From: Parvibaculum sp.
GTDB taxonomy: Bacteria > Pseudomonadota > Alphaproteobacteria > Parvibaculales > Parvibaculaceae
Length of the DNA: 64,000 nt
Direction of reading: 5' to 3'
Assembly: GCA_030649335.1 (NCBI GenBank)
Contig: JAUSLL010000057.1
Coordinates: 1 to 64,000 of the forward strand
The notes under the pieces are model-generated. The model saw nothing but the letters and a program-made list of their open reading frames with translations. It was not told the origin of the DNA and searched no databases. The position numbers and the translations under genes are program-made. The number at the start of each line of letters is the position of its first letter. The first letter of the stretch is position 1. Positions 17,154 through 25,941 of this stretch are shown here, in pieces.

Positions 17154-18145
17154 GCTTCGTCGAGCAACGTTGCCGGTTCCACAATATGTGTACCAGGCTG
17201 CACCGCCATGCCGAGTGCAAGGCGCGACAACGCATCGGCAATGAGATCGGGCCGCACGTAATGCGGCATGTGACCGATGCCGACGAGTTTGATCATCTCC
17301 GATCCCGCAATCTGTTCATGCAGCGCATAGGAATGGAGCTTCGCCCAAACTGTCTTGTCACGATTGCCGGTGATAATGATGGTCGGCGTCTTGATCTCGC
17401 TATAGCGCAGACTTTGCATTTTGAGATAGGAGCGCAGATTTGATGAATCAGCGCTATTGGCTTTGAAATTGGCCGGACGGAACAAAAGCGGCAGGCCGAT
17501 AAGACGCGCGTAATCCGCCGGTGCCGTATTTGGTGCAAAATTATTCCTGACGCCCGCGCCTGCGAGCAATTGGCCGCCCAGCGTCATCAATGTGCTGAGA
17601 AACACTTTTCCGATAATCGGCATACGAACAATCTTGTGATACCAGGCCGTCTTTCCCTCCCAGACATGGGTGGCTCCGGACAGAACCAGCAGACCGGACA
17701 AGGCATTGGGAAAAGCGAGCGCATATGCCGTCGCCACGGCCCCGCCCCATGAATGACCGAGAATGACAGGGCGCGTGATACCCAAAACCTGCATCGCCTC
17801 GTGCAAAAGCGCTGCCTGCGCCGCCGGATCGGTGATGTCGGAACGCTTCGGACGACCGCTCCAGCCGTGACCGGGACGGTCAAAGGCATAGACAGTGAAA
17901 CGTTCCGCCAATCGCGGCATCAGACTCTCGGCCATGTCGCCGAGATTGCCGCTGGCACCATGGATCAAAACAATCGGCGCGCCGACCGGATGGCGCGGCC
18001 CCATTTTGACGTAGTGAATATCGACACCGCCTGCACGCACAAATTCGCCGCGCGGCCTGTAACGATTTTCAATAAAGGTGAAAGATGTGGCCGAATAAAT
18101 CAGCAGCAGAAAAACCAGCACGCCGAGCACTACCAAAAACCACAT
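17150..18145 (-). CDS. Membrane-anchored alpha/beta hydrolase
   Basis: A 331-residue protein. One N-terminal helix (MWFLVVLGVLVFLLLIYS) anchors an alpha/beta hydrolase domain. The oxyanion region VLIHGASGN, the FDRPGHGWS strand and the nucleophile elbow LGHSWGGA are clear. An ITGNRDKTV acid region and the histidine in GIGHMPHYV complete a plausible triad. The domain presumably faces the periplasm. The substrate is unknown; haloalkane dehalogenase and epoxide hydrolase relatives share these motifs. It starts five bases downstream of the TPR gene stop, suggesting an operon. Confidence 0.83.
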   Translation of the reverse strand: MWFLVVLGVLVFLLLIYSATSFTFIENRYRPRGEFVRAGGVDIHYVKMGPRHPVGAPIVLIHGASGNLGDMAESLMPRLAERFTVYAFDRPGHGWSGRPKRSDITDPAAQAALLHEAMQVLGITRPVILGHSWGGAVATAYALAFPNALSGLLVLSGATHVWEGKTAWYHKIVRMPIIGKVFLSTLMTLGGQLLAGAGVRNNFAPNTAPADYARLIGLPLLFRPANFKANSADSSNLRSYLKMQSLRYSEIKTPTIIITGNRDKTVWAKLHSYALHEQIAGSEMIKLVGIGHMPHYVRPDLIADALSRLALGMAVQPGTHIVEPATLLDEA

Positions 18146-18150
18146 GATCG

Positions 18151-18780
18151 CTAAATACCCCTGCCTTCAACATCAATAGCGAGTGATTTTTCGGCTTGCG
18201 AAGCGCCGTCGAGCCAGGGATTTACCTCCAACGCCCGACGGAAAACTTCGAGCGCTCCTTTTTTGTCGCCAAGTTCCTCAAGCATCAGTGCAAGCCCGCC
18301 CATCGCCAAAAACTGACGCGGCTCGATGCGCAGCACATGTTCTAGATCGGCAAGCGCACGCGAGAAATTGTCCTGCACGTAATAGACAGTCGCGCGCTTA
18401 TGCCAGCCTTCGCTGTAAGCCGGGTCCAGCACCACCACTTCATTGAAATAATAAAAGGCGCGATCATAATTTTTTTCGCTGAAGGCATCGAGCCCGCGCT
18501 GCATCAAAATATCAATGCTGGGACTGCCGGACTGGAGCCAAAGCTGCTCAATGGCCGCTTCATATCTTTTGCCTTCTTCCACCGTGTCGGCTTTAGCCAA
18601 TTGGGAAAAAAGCTGATCAAGCATGGCCGCGCGCGGTGGCTTATCTTGCTCCGGCGTTTGCGGCGGCGGCGGCGCGATTTCGGCATGCACCAGCCCTGCC
18701 GCGCCAGAAGCAGCCAGCAGAAAAATCAAAGCAAGGGGGCGAACAACAGAGACCATGGCCCGAGCATAAGCGCGACGCAT
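18151..18780 (-). CDS. Exported TPR-repeat protein
   Basis: A 209-residue protein with an N-terminal signal peptide (MVSVVRPLALIFLLAASGAAGLVHA) and a short Pro-rich linker. About three tetratricopeptide repeats follow, for example NYDRAFYYFNEVVVLDPAYSEGWHKRATVYY and KGALEVFRRALEVNPW. It should be a periplasmic protein-interaction scaffold. The ATG at 18780 is given; an ATG eight codons downstream (18756) starts directly at the signal peptide and is equally possible. It lies upstream of, and probably with, the membrane-anchored hydrolase. Confidence 0.78.
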   Translation of the reverse strand: MRRAYARAMVSVVRPLALIFLLAASGAAGLVHAEIAPPPPQTPEQDKPPRAAMLDQLFSQLAKADTVEEGKRYEAAIEQLWLQSGSPSIDILMQRGLDAFSEKNYDRAFYYFNEVVVLDPAYSEGWHKRATVYYVQDNFSRALADLEHVLRIEPRQFLAMGGLALMLEELGDKKGALEVFRRALEVNPWLDGASQAEKSLAIDVEGRGI

Positions 18781-18813
18781 GAACTCAGCAATGAGGCCGA
18801 TAGGCGGCTTTCG

Positions 18814-19869
18814 TCAGGCGTTCATATCCTGACGCACGCAACCGTCGAAGTCGGTGATGAAATCCGCTCCGAAGGCAAGCGAGGGGGTTTGGAACCCGGG
18901 ACGGACATCGCCAGCAAGCGTCCGGCGCACGATTTCAAGGCTCGTCATGGCGGTGAGCGTATAGCCTTCGGGGCACACGAGCCGCGAGACAACGCGGTCG
19001 CCTGCCGCATTGATCGCCTCGCCGACAAGCACGCCCTGTCCGGCGCGGCGTTCGGCATCCGTCGGGCCTTCAGGCATTTTATCGACCTGTGCCTTCAACC
19101 GGCGCTGCATGAAACCGAGGCTGGCGATCCAGCGTTTGAAGCCGCCGAGACCGGCCATCTGCTCAAGCTCGGGGCTTGATTCAAAATAGACCGTGATGCG
19201 CGGGATGCCTGTCGAGTGAAAGGCGGTCGATACATCGCCCCAACCAAGCGCGATGGACGGGCGCGGGCCCTGACCATAATCAACCTCGGCGCGCGGCGGC
19301 ACTTTGAGTGACACAATCTGGCCATCGCGACGAACGCGTGTGCCTGCGCCGATGCTTTCGACGCCTGTCTTGGCCGTGCCGCGCGACATATGGCCGAGGC
19401 CTGATATCGACAAGGCAAGTTCAACGGCGTCCGGCATGCGCGTCTTCATATGAGCGGCAAGACAATCTGACGGCACAACGTCGAAACCGACACCGGGCAT
19501 GATCGTGATGCCTGCTTCTTTAGCGGCGGCATCACGCGCGGCGCAGGCTTCAAACACATCGATCTCGCCGGTGATGTCCAGATAGTGCGTGCCGGTGCGC
19601 AAGCACGCATCAACCATCGGCTTTGATGTTTGCGAAAAAGGACCTGCGATATGGAGCACGACATCGACGGCGGACAGAGCATCGTCGAGGGATTTGGTGT
19701 CCGACAAATCAAAAGCGCGATAGTCAAACCCGTGCTGACCGGCAATCGACTTCAACCGCGCTTCGTTGCGCGCCGCCAAAATCGGGTTCATGCCCAAAGC
19801 CTTAGCCGTGCGGGCGACGAGCTTGCCGGTGTAGCCGGTTGCGCCGTAGATCATGAATTTGTCGCTCAT
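18814..19869 (-). CDS. Saccharopine dehydrogenase-like / trans-acting enoyl reductase family protein
   Basis: A 351-residue protein with an N-terminal Rossmann fold. GATGYTGKLVARTAKALG is the nucleotide-binding motif, followed by AARNEARL, VVLHIAGPFSQTS and YLDITGEIDVFEA, all typical of the Sacchrp_dh_NADP family. The bacterial branch is usually annotated as NAD(P)-binding saccharopine dehydrogenase-like, and mycobacterial relatives act as trans enoyl reductases in lipid synthesis. The actual substrate cannot be assigned. The ATG at 19869 is the natural start. It stands alone between the TPR gene and the HAD phosphatase. Confidence 0.8.
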   Translation of the reverse strand: MSDKFMIYGATGYTGKLVARTAKALGMNPILAARNEARLKSIAGQHGFDYRAFDLSDTKSLDDALSAVDVVLHIAGPFSQTSKPMVDACLRTGTHYLDITGEIDVFEACAARDAAAKEAGITIMPGVGFDVVPSDCLAAHMKTRMPDAVELALSISGLGHMSRGTAKTGVESIGAGTRVRRDGQIVSLKVPPRAEVDYGQGPRPSIALGWGDVSTAFHSTGIPRITVYFESSPELEQMAGLGGFKRWIASLGFMQRRLKAQVDKMPEGPTDAERRAGQGVLVGEAINAAGDRVVSRLVCPEGYTLTAMTSLEIVRRTLAGDVRPGFQTPSLAFGADFITDFDGCVRQDMNA

Positions 19870-19938
19870 CGCTAGTCCTTGTATGTGAAACGCCCCGGCC
19901 GCTTTTTAAGTCTTGGCGGAGACTATAGCGGATTCGGC

Positions 19939-20544
19939 TCAGACAAGCAGACCGCGTGCGACGAGATCTTTGGCCAATGCGGCAGCGTCCGTAAAATGAT
20001 GTGTTTGAAAGCCCAAAGCGGCGGCAGCGGCAATATTGGCTTTGGAATCATCAATGAAATAAGCACGTTCCGGCGCAAAGCCTGCGCGCGCCATCAGGAT
20101 TTCATAGATACGCGGATCGGGCTTCAGCACACCTTCGGTACCTGAAATAACGGCGGTCTCGAAGCGTTGCAACTCGGGATAAGTGACTCGCAAATAATCG
20201 AAAACCGGCACCGGCATGTTGGAAAGCCCGTGGATCGTAAGACCTTTGTCGGCAAGCGCATGAAGAAGATCGGCGGTGCCCGCGATGCGTCCGGGAATCA
20301 TCTCGGCGTAGCGGGTGTGCCAAAAGTCGATGTGGACGGCGTGATCGGGGTGAAGAACCTTAAGCTTTGCGCCGTTTTCTTCAAAAGACACCCCGCGATC
20401 ATGCGCCAGATGCCAGTCATTGGTGCAAACTTCCGTCAGAAACCGCTCCATTTCGGCCTCGGAAGCGAAGACTTTGCGGTACAAATGGCGGGGGTCCCAG
20501 CCAACGAGGACATTGCCGACGTCGAAGACGATGGTGTCGATCAT
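19939..20544 (-). CDS. HAD-superfamily hydrolase (subfamily IA, YihX/haloacid dehalogenase-like)
   Basis: A 201-residue HAD phosphatase. Motif I is FDVGNVLVGWDP, with Val in place of the usual catalytic-plus-two Asp, a feature of the YihX-like branch. Motif II is around GLSNMP, motif III is a Lys in VLKPDPRIYE, and motif IV is YFIDDSKANIAAA. YihX-like enzymes act on glucose-1-phosphate or other small phosphates. The ATG at 20544 (MIDTIVFD) is chosen over a GTG two codons upstream. The rpmJ terminator lies just upstream. Confidence 0.83.
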   Translation of the reverse strand: MIDTIVFDVGNVLVGWDPRHLYRKVFASEAEMERFLTEVCTNDWHLAHDRGVSFEENGAKLKVLHPDHAVHIDFWHTRYAEMIPGRIAGTADLLHALADKGLTIHGLSNMPVPVFDYLRVTYPELQRFETAVISGTEGVLKPDPRIYEILMARAGFAPERAYFIDDSKANIAAAAALGFQTHHFTDAAALAKDLVARGLLV

Positions 20545-20572
20545 GACCACTAACCCATTGATCTAAAAAAAC

Positions 20573-20600
20573 AAAAAAGGCCACACCCGAAGGTGCGGCC
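20573..20600 (-). terminator. Rho-independent terminator of rpmJ
   Basis: On the minus strand GGCCGCACC-TTCG-GGTGTGGCC (one G-U pair) is followed by six T residues and further T-rich sequence, about 55 bases after the rpmJ stop. Confidence 0.9.
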
Positions 20601-20654
20601 TCTAATTTGTCAGCGCGGCCAAGTGAGACACACGCGAGCCAACATGCGAACGAC

Positions 20655-20780
20655 TTAACCCTGGCGGGCTTTGAAGCGCGGGTTGGTCTTGTTGATGATG
20701 TAAACACGGCCCTTGCGACGCACGAGACGGTTGTTGCGGTGACGACCACGCAGCGATTTCAACGAGTTACGGATTTTCAT
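20655..20780 (-). CDS. rpmJ: 50S ribosomal protein L36 (zinc-free type)
   Basis: A 41-residue basic protein, [18 protein letters not shown] leading to [17 protein letters not shown], which is unmistakably bacterial L36. It lacks the CxxC zinc ribbon cysteines, so it is the Cys-minus form that is usual in alphaproteobacteria. It is a small component of the large ribosomal subunit near the peptidyl transferase centre. An AAGG site precedes the ATG at 20780. It is monocistronic, with its own terminator. Confidence 0.95.
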   Translation of the reverse strand: MKIRNSLKSLRGRHRNNRLVRRKGRVYIINKTNPRFKARQG

Positions 20781-21156
20781 AGCGAAACCTTCGGGGCCAA
20801 AAAATTCTAAATGGGAGTGCGCGATCGGCTGAAAAGCCCCGCCTCCGGCTGGTGCCGGAACCCCCTGAACAGGCGCGGAACCTAAGGTGCGAACCCTCGC
20901 CTGTCAACCCGCTAACACGCGACATTTCGAGCCTTTCCTGTCAGAAAACGAGGCTTTCCATGTCGAGGTCACGCTCAAGCGGTCGTGTTAAAATTATTCC
21001 ATAATAAAACCCGAAAATATCTCGCAAAATAAGGCTATCCGCAGCTTTTGAAGACCCGTGAATAGGCACCGGGACCGCCGCGTGATAATCACTGACAAAA
21101 GATGCGCGTCGAAAATTGAAAATCACATCCCGCTCTTGCGGAAGTGGGAAATCTGA
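20781..21156. other. Intergenic region, 376 bases
   Basis: It lies between rpmJ (minus) and the PQQ-dehydrogenase fusion (plus), so it must hold both promoters. The half near 20990-21120 is AT-rich. A 61-codon minus-strand frame (20941-21126) is open but shows no recognisable domain, ribosome site or coding bias. No other structured element is seen. Confidence 0.4.
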
Positions 21157-22863
21157 ATGCCCAGCACTGAGACATTTTCAAAGCTACTCAGAACCATAAA
21201 ATCAGCCATCGCGGCTTTCTTCGCCAGACTCGCTGGTCGGTGGCGCGCCTATATTCCCAAACAGATTAGCACCAGAATGTTCGCAGTCGGTCTGTTGCTC
21301 ACATTCGCCTATGGGTTTGCCGCTGATCGCCTGAAGATTTTTCCCTATTACGAACTCAGACCGGCGATCGCCTTCATCGAACGCGTGGCAGGCACGCAAG
21401 ACCAAACGGTCAAAATTACGACACGACAGGAATATCGCACCGTCACATCCATTTCGACCGCGCTGCTGCCGCTCAACATCGAGACATTCAATCTGCCGAC
21501 AGCTATATCCCTGGAGAAGACGGCAGGCGCAATCTGCCAGGCCGGAAACGCACTGATTGTACTGGACCGCGTTGGTCACCCGTTCCGGTTCAATCTTGAA
21601 GACCAATCGGTATCAGCACTGAGCTGGCCGCAATTGCCAAACAACTATGATGCTTTTCTCGATTCAGCCTTAGCCCCCCTAAAGTCAAATTTCCGCGTGC
21701 ACGATATGTTATGCGTGCAGCAAGGATCCCAATTTCGCGTTTATGTTGCGCACGAATTCTTCGACACACCGCTCGGACACACACGCCTCGTTATTTCGTT
21801 TCTTGATGTAGATAAAAATCTGCAGCCGGAGAGCAAAGGCTGGCAACGCCTCTTTGCGTCCAAGCCCCTGCCCGGCGAATATTACGGTGCAAATGGCGCT
21901 GGCGGCAGACTTGCGCTCGACGGCAAAGACGCAATCTATCTGACAATCGGCGACTACAATCTCGACAGCGTGAGTTATCCCAGTATTGAAGAGGCGCAAA
22001 ATGCCGAGAGTGACCTCGGCAAGGTTTTCAGGATCGACCTGAAATCCGGCGTAAAAACTCTGATCTCAACCGGCCACCGCAATATGCAAGGGCTGATCAT
22101 CGCCGAGAACGGCGACATCTACATCACGGAGCAAGGCCCCAAAGGTGGAGATGAGTTGAACAAGATCAAAAAAGGAAAAAACTACGGCTGGCCAGAGGTC
22201 ACCTATGGCACCGACTATGAGCAATACTCATGGCCGCTCAACAAAAACCAAGGTCGTCACGACAGATACGAAAAGCCGATATTTGCCTGGGTGCCATCCA
22301 TTGCCGCAAGCCAGATGATCGAGGTCGAAAAATTCAATGATCGCTGGAAAGGTGATTTGCTCGTCACCTCGCTGAAGGCAGGAACCATTTTCCGCCTCAG
22401 ACTCGAAGATGGCATCGTGCGCTACAGCGAACCGATCTGGTTTGGACCGCGTATAAGGGACATCATCGAACTCGGCGACACGAGAATTGCGCTTTGGACA
22501 GATCAAGACCAGATCATTCTGATTTCGGTCGATCAATCCAAATTGTCACAGGATAAGCGTGCGAGAGCCCCCGTAGTACCGCCCGATTCGGTCAATTGCA
22601 TGGCGTGCCATCACGTTGGCCCAACCAACGAAATAGACGTGGCCCCCAGTTTGTCGAGGGTTCTCAATCGCAAGGTCGCGTCCGACAATTTTGCGCATTA
22701 TTCGCCCGCTCTACAGAATCTGGGCGGTGTCTGGAGCGAAGACAGGCTCCGCGAGTTTTTGCTCAATCCGGATGAATATGCGCCGGGAACCAGCATGGTC
22801 ATTGGCGACATGTCCAAGTCTGAGGTGAAAAAAGCGATCGAGTACCTGAAAAATCTGGACTAG
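21157..22863 (+). CDS. Membrane-anchored PQQ-dependent sugar dehydrogenase-like beta-propeller fused to cytochrome c
   Basis: A 568-residue protein. One hydrophobic helix lies near residues 40-55. A beta-propeller of the glucose/sorbosone dehydrogenase type (about 90-460) shows GANGAGGRLALDGKD, LGKVFRIDLKSG, ITEQGPKGGDELNKI and NYGWPEVTYG. A C-terminal class I cytochrome c domain has heme motif CMACH at 481-485 and a likely Met ligand in PGTSMV at 547. It should oxidise a sugar or polyol in the periplasm and pass electrons to its own heme, then on to the respiratory chain. Whether PQQ is bound is inferred. No PQQ synthesis genes are in the window. Confidence 0.75.
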   Translation: MPSTETFSKLLRTIKSAIAAFFARLAGRWRAYIPKQISTRMFAVGLLLTFAYGFAADRLKIFPYYELRPAIAFIERVAGTQDQTVKITTRQEYRTVTSISTALLPLNIETFNLPTAISLEKTAGAICQAGNALIVLDRVGHPFRFNLEDQSVSALSWPQLPNNYDAFLDSALAPLKSNFRVHDMLCVQQGSQFRVYVAHEFFDTPLGHTRLVISFLDVDKNLQPESKGWQRLFASKPLPGEYYGANGAGGRLALDGKDAIYLTIGDYNLDSVSYPSIEEAQNAESDLGKVFRIDLKSGVKTLISTGHRNMQGLIIAENGDIYITEQGPKGGDELNKIKKGKNYGWPEVTYGTDYEQYSWPLNKNQGRHDRYEKPIFAWVPSIAASQMIEVEKFNDRWKGDLLVTSLKAGTIFRLRLEDGIVRYSEPIWFGPRIRDIIELGDTRIALWTDQDQIILISVDQSKLSQDKRARAPVVPPDSVNCMACHHVGPTNEIDVAPSLSRVLNRKVASDNFAHYSPALQNLGGVWSEDRLREFLLNPDEYAPGTSMVIGDMSKSEVKKAIEYLKNLD

Positions 22864-23046
22864 TCCCTGTGCGCACCTGCCACGGCCCTGATCGCGGGCA
22901 GTGGTTTTGCCTCTTACTTGTTCGGTATATAAGGCCAAGCAACGACGTACCGTCTATTGCGGACAGCGGGAAGGCAACCCGATTTGCAAGGCCTTTGCAG
23001 AACGCGGCAGGTGCTCACGCTGTTTGGTTCTAAAGTGAGATGTATA

Positions 23047-24066
23047 ATGGCATATGACCAAACCCAGAAATCCGAAGCCGAAACGCCCAAGGATTATCTG
23101 AAGGAACCCGCCTCGCGTGTGATCCCCGCCGAGGACGTCACGACCCATCGCCCGCAATGGTTCCGCGATGCGCTGGCCGCCCCGTTCGAGAGCCGTCATG
23201 TGATGGTCGATGGCGCCAACATTCATTATCTGCGCTGGGGCAATGATGACCCGAAACGTCCGGGCCTCTTGTTTGTGCACGGCAACGGCGCACATGCCTA
23301 TTGGTTCTCCTTCATCGCCCCGCTGCTGACGCAACATTACAACGTCGCCTCGATGGATCTCGGCGGCATGGGCGACAGCGACTGGCGCGAGACATACACA
23401 CGCGACAGCTTCGCCCATGAGATCGGCGCTGTCGCCTTCGACGCGAACCTCGGACCCAAGCCCGTCATCGTCGGCCATTCTTTCGGCGGCTTCGTGACGC
23501 TGATGGCCGGCAAACATTACAGCGACAAATTCGGCGGGTTGATCTTTGCCGACTTCACCGTGCGTGGCCCCGAAACCCATCGCGAATGGTTTCTCGACGG
23601 ACCTTTGCGCCGCCCGACCCGCATCTATCCTGATTTTGAAACCGCAAAGGCGCGCTTCCGCCTCGCGCCGCTGCAACCTTGCGCCAATGGTTTCATCGTC
23701 GATTACATCGGCGGCTTGAGCCTGCGCGAAGTCAAAATCGGTGCCAACGAAGGCCGCCGCGCTTCAACAGAAGCGGGCTGGACGTGGAAGTTTGATGCGG
23801 AAATTTTCAACGGGTTGGAAATGGTCAACGACCACGCGGAGATTTACAAAAACCTCAAATGCCCCAAGGCGACGATGTTCGGACTTGAGAGCAAGGACTT
23901 CGATCCCTCGTCGATCAATTTCTTGCGCGAGATCGCGCCCGAAAGCCCCGTCTTCACCGTGCCCGGCGCGCAGCATCACATCATGCTCGACCAACCGCAT
24001 GCCTTCGCCACCGCTGTTGCCGGCATCATGGCGCAATGGGAAGCGGGCGGCTCATTGGCAGGCTGA
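23047..24066 (+). CDS. Alpha/beta-fold hydrolase, paralogue of the 2863-3852 gene
   Basis: A 339-residue hydrolase. It shares HGNGAHA, GMGDSDWR, the GHSFGG elbow (nucleophile Ser145), RFRLAPLQP, IVDYI, GWTWKFD and HHIMLDQP with the gene ending at 2863, so the two are recent or strongly constrained paralogues. The ATG at 23047 (MAYDQTQKSE) gives the right N-terminus; the frame runs 30 codons further upstream without support. The substrate is unknown. A small membrane protein gene follows after eight bases, suggesting cotranscription. Confidence 0.85.
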   Translation: MAYDQTQKSEAETPKDYLKEPASRVIPAEDVTTHRPQWFRDALAAPFESRHVMVDGANIHYLRWGNDDPKRPGLLFVHGNGAHAYWFSFIAPLLTQHYNVASMDLGGMGDSDWRETYTRDSFAHEIGAVAFDANLGPKPVIVGHSFGGFVTLMAGKHYSDKFGGLIFADFTVRGPETHREWFLDGPLRRPTRIYPDFETAKARFRLAPLQPCANGFIVDYIGGLSLREVKIGANEGRRASTEAGWTWKFDAEIFNGLEMVNDHAEIYKNLKCPKATMFGLESKDFDPSSINFLREIAPESPVFTVPGAQHHIMLDQPHAFATAVAGIMAQWEAGGSLAG

Positions 24067-24073
24067 CGCGCGC

Positions 24074-24277
24074 ATGGGAGAAGTGCTGACCATCACGCCG
24101 ACACTTGCCATCATCGCCGCCATGCTCGCGGCCATAGGCGGACTCGTCTGGCTGGAAAAGCGTCCGCATGAATTCGGCAAGATGCGCTGGCCGACGACGC
24201 CGCTGATTTTTCTGTCGATCTTCGTGATTGTCATTATGGCCGCGCATTTGCTGACGCTGCTCGGGATGCATAAATAG
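24074..24277 (+). CDS. Small two-helix membrane protein
   Basis: A 67-residue protein, MGEVLTITPTLAIIAAMLAA to the end LLTLLGMHK. Two hydrophobic helices are separated by a basic loop (LEKRPHEFGKMRWP). It starts eight bases after the hydrolase stop and in the same direction, so it is probably translated from the same message. It resembles short conserved alphaproteobacterial inner-membrane proteins of unknown function; no family is recognised with certainty. Confidence 0.65.
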   Translation: MGEVLTITPTLAIIAAMLAAIGGLVWLEKRPHEFGKMRWPTTPLIFLSIFVIVIMAAHLLTLLGMHK

Positions 24278-24310
24278 GCGGATGCGTTGAGCGGCGGCGA
24301 CCCTTCCTTT

Positions 24311-24332
24311 CACCTCCCCTTCGTGGGGAGGT
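24311..24332. repeat. Small palindrome between convergent genes
   Basis: CACCTCCCC and GGGGAGGTG form a nine-base-pair hairpin with a four-base loop, midway between the convergent genes ending at 24277 and 24354. There is no T-run. It resembles the short CTCCCC/GGGGAG intergenic palindromes common in Hyphomicrobiales and may act as a transcript end. Confidence 0.55.
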
Positions 24333-24353
24333 GGGGCTAAGCGTGGAAGTCAC

Positions 24354-25754
24354 CTACTTCAGCCCGATGCCGTCTTCTTCATCTTCGTAATCATCCGCTG
24401 TCTGATTGAGGTCCTTCATCGCCGGATGGAAGACCGCAAAGAGCAGGATGACGACCGCCAGCAATGCGCCCACGACGAAGGGGGCCTGATGCATTTCATC
24501 GTAGATATTGTAACCGACGAACGAATTGAGAAAGATGAAGGGCGTGAGGATCATGCCGGTGGCTGACGTGCCGGAAATGAAACCGGCCATGGCGCCCTGA
24601 TCGTTTCGCGACACAGACAGCGAGGCACCGGCACCCAGACCCGGACGCAGCAGACCGAAGCCGAAGCCTGCGAGCGTCAGCGCCGTGACGAGCACGCCAT
24701 ATGACCCGCCGATAATGAGCAGCACATAAGACGCGATGGTGATGATGGCACCCCAGCGCAGCAGGAACTGCACCGACAGATTGAACCGCTGGATGAGCCC
24801 GATCTGCGCAAAAAGCGCGGCCATGGCCATGGCCATCAAGCCGACACTGACCATTTGCGTCGCGTCATCGAGATCAAGATCCAATGTGTCGATGAAGTAG
24901 AAGGCACAGAGCTGCATGATGATCGTCTGCGCGAAACTGATGATCACCGAAATGGTGACCCAGGGCAGCGCGAGGCGGTCGTTCCATTTGAGCGAAGCGC
25001 GGCGCTTTTCCTGCTTGGCGGACACGCGCTGCGACGGACGCGTGCGTTCCGGCAGATAGATCCAGATGAGGATCGCGCTGATGAAACCGACAGCGGCCAC
25101 CGCAAAGAAAGGCGCGACGATGTGGATTTGTGCAAAGCCTGCCGCGACGCCCGGTCCGATGGCCGTGCCGATGCCGAAGGCGGCACCGAGCGAGGCGACA
25201 CCGGCCGCACGCTCGCCGCGCGAGGTGCGGTCAGCCACATAGGCCTGTGCGGCTGAACCATTGCCCGAACCGAAGCCACCAAAAATGGCGCGTGACACCA
25301 TGAGCAACGGAAAAACCACCGCCATGGACAGCCAGCCCCACAGCGCGACGAGCACGAGGCAGGCAAAGATGGTTGTGGAAATAGCAAAGGCACCGAGACC
25401 CAAAAGCATGATCGGCTTGCGGCCCACAATGTCGGAGCGGCGTCCCCAGAAGGGTGAAGTGACGATCCACAGAAACGCCGAAAGCGAATAGATCATCGTC
25501 GTTTCGAACTCGGACATGCCGAGGCGGCGCGCGATGGGCGGCAACACGGCATAGACCAGCGTCTGACCCATGCCGCCCGCGAGCTGACAAAGAAACAGGA
25601 TCTTGAAGGCGCGACTGCGTTCCGCCGCCGTCGTCATTGTCTCGCTGAGCGGCGCGGATTCCTGATCGAGATCAAATTCGGAATCGCCGGACAACAAGCT
25701 GATGCCGGGCGTTGCAAGGACGTGGTCTTTATTTTCTTCGGGGGAATCTGACAT
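24354..25754 (-). CDS. Major facilitator superfamily transporter
   Basis: A 466-residue inner-membrane carrier with a 50-residue acidic cytoplasmic N-terminus, about 12 hydrophobic helices and a second acidic tail (DDYEDEEDGIGLK). The MFS A-motif between helices 2 and 3 reads SPFWGRRSDIVGRKPIML, close to the G-x-x-x-D-R/K-x-G-R-K-x family pattern. It is a drug/proton antiporter-like member by appearance, but the substrate is unknown. It is convergent with the hydrolase pair and divergent from the acyl-CoA dehydrogenase. Confidence 0.85.
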   Translation of the reverse strand: MSDSPEENKDHVLATPGISLLSGDSEFDLDQESAPLSETMTTAAERSRAFKILFLCQLAGGMGQTLVYAVLPPIARRLGMSEFETTMIYSLSAFLWIVTSPFWGRRSDIVGRKPIMLLGLGAFAISTTIFACLVLVALWGWLSMAVVFPLLMVSRAIFGGFGSGNGSAAQAYVADRTSRGERAAGVASLGAAFGIGTAIGPGVAAGFAQIHIVAPFFAVAAVGFISAILIWIYLPERTRPSQRVSAKQEKRRASLKWNDRLALPWVTISVIISFAQTIIMQLCAFYFIDTLDLDLDDATQMVSVGLMAMAMAALFAQIGLIQRFNLSVQFLLRWGAIITIASYVLLIIGGSYGVLVTALTLAGFGFGLLRPGLGAGASLSVSRNDQGAMAGFISGTSATGMILTPFIFLNSFVGYNIYDEMHQAPFVVGALLAVVILLFAVFHPAMKDLNQTADDYEDEEDGIGLK

Positions 25755-25941
25755 GAGGGGCCTTTTCCGGCCTTATTGGGTGGATTCGAGCCCAAGGTGT
25801 ACGGGAAAGCCGCGCGCGCGCCAATGGGAACAATGGGCGACGCTGCGTTTTCAGACGTCAAAAGCAGTCTTTTTGACTTATGCCGCCCCCCGCCTAGTCT
25901 TGCCCCAAAGAAATTGAACCAAAGACTGCCGGGAGAACTTC

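Noticed and set aside
20941-21126. A 61-codon minus-strand frame in the rpmJ/PQQ-fusion gap
   Set aside because: No ribosome site, no recognisable motif and an AT-rich composition; probably chance.
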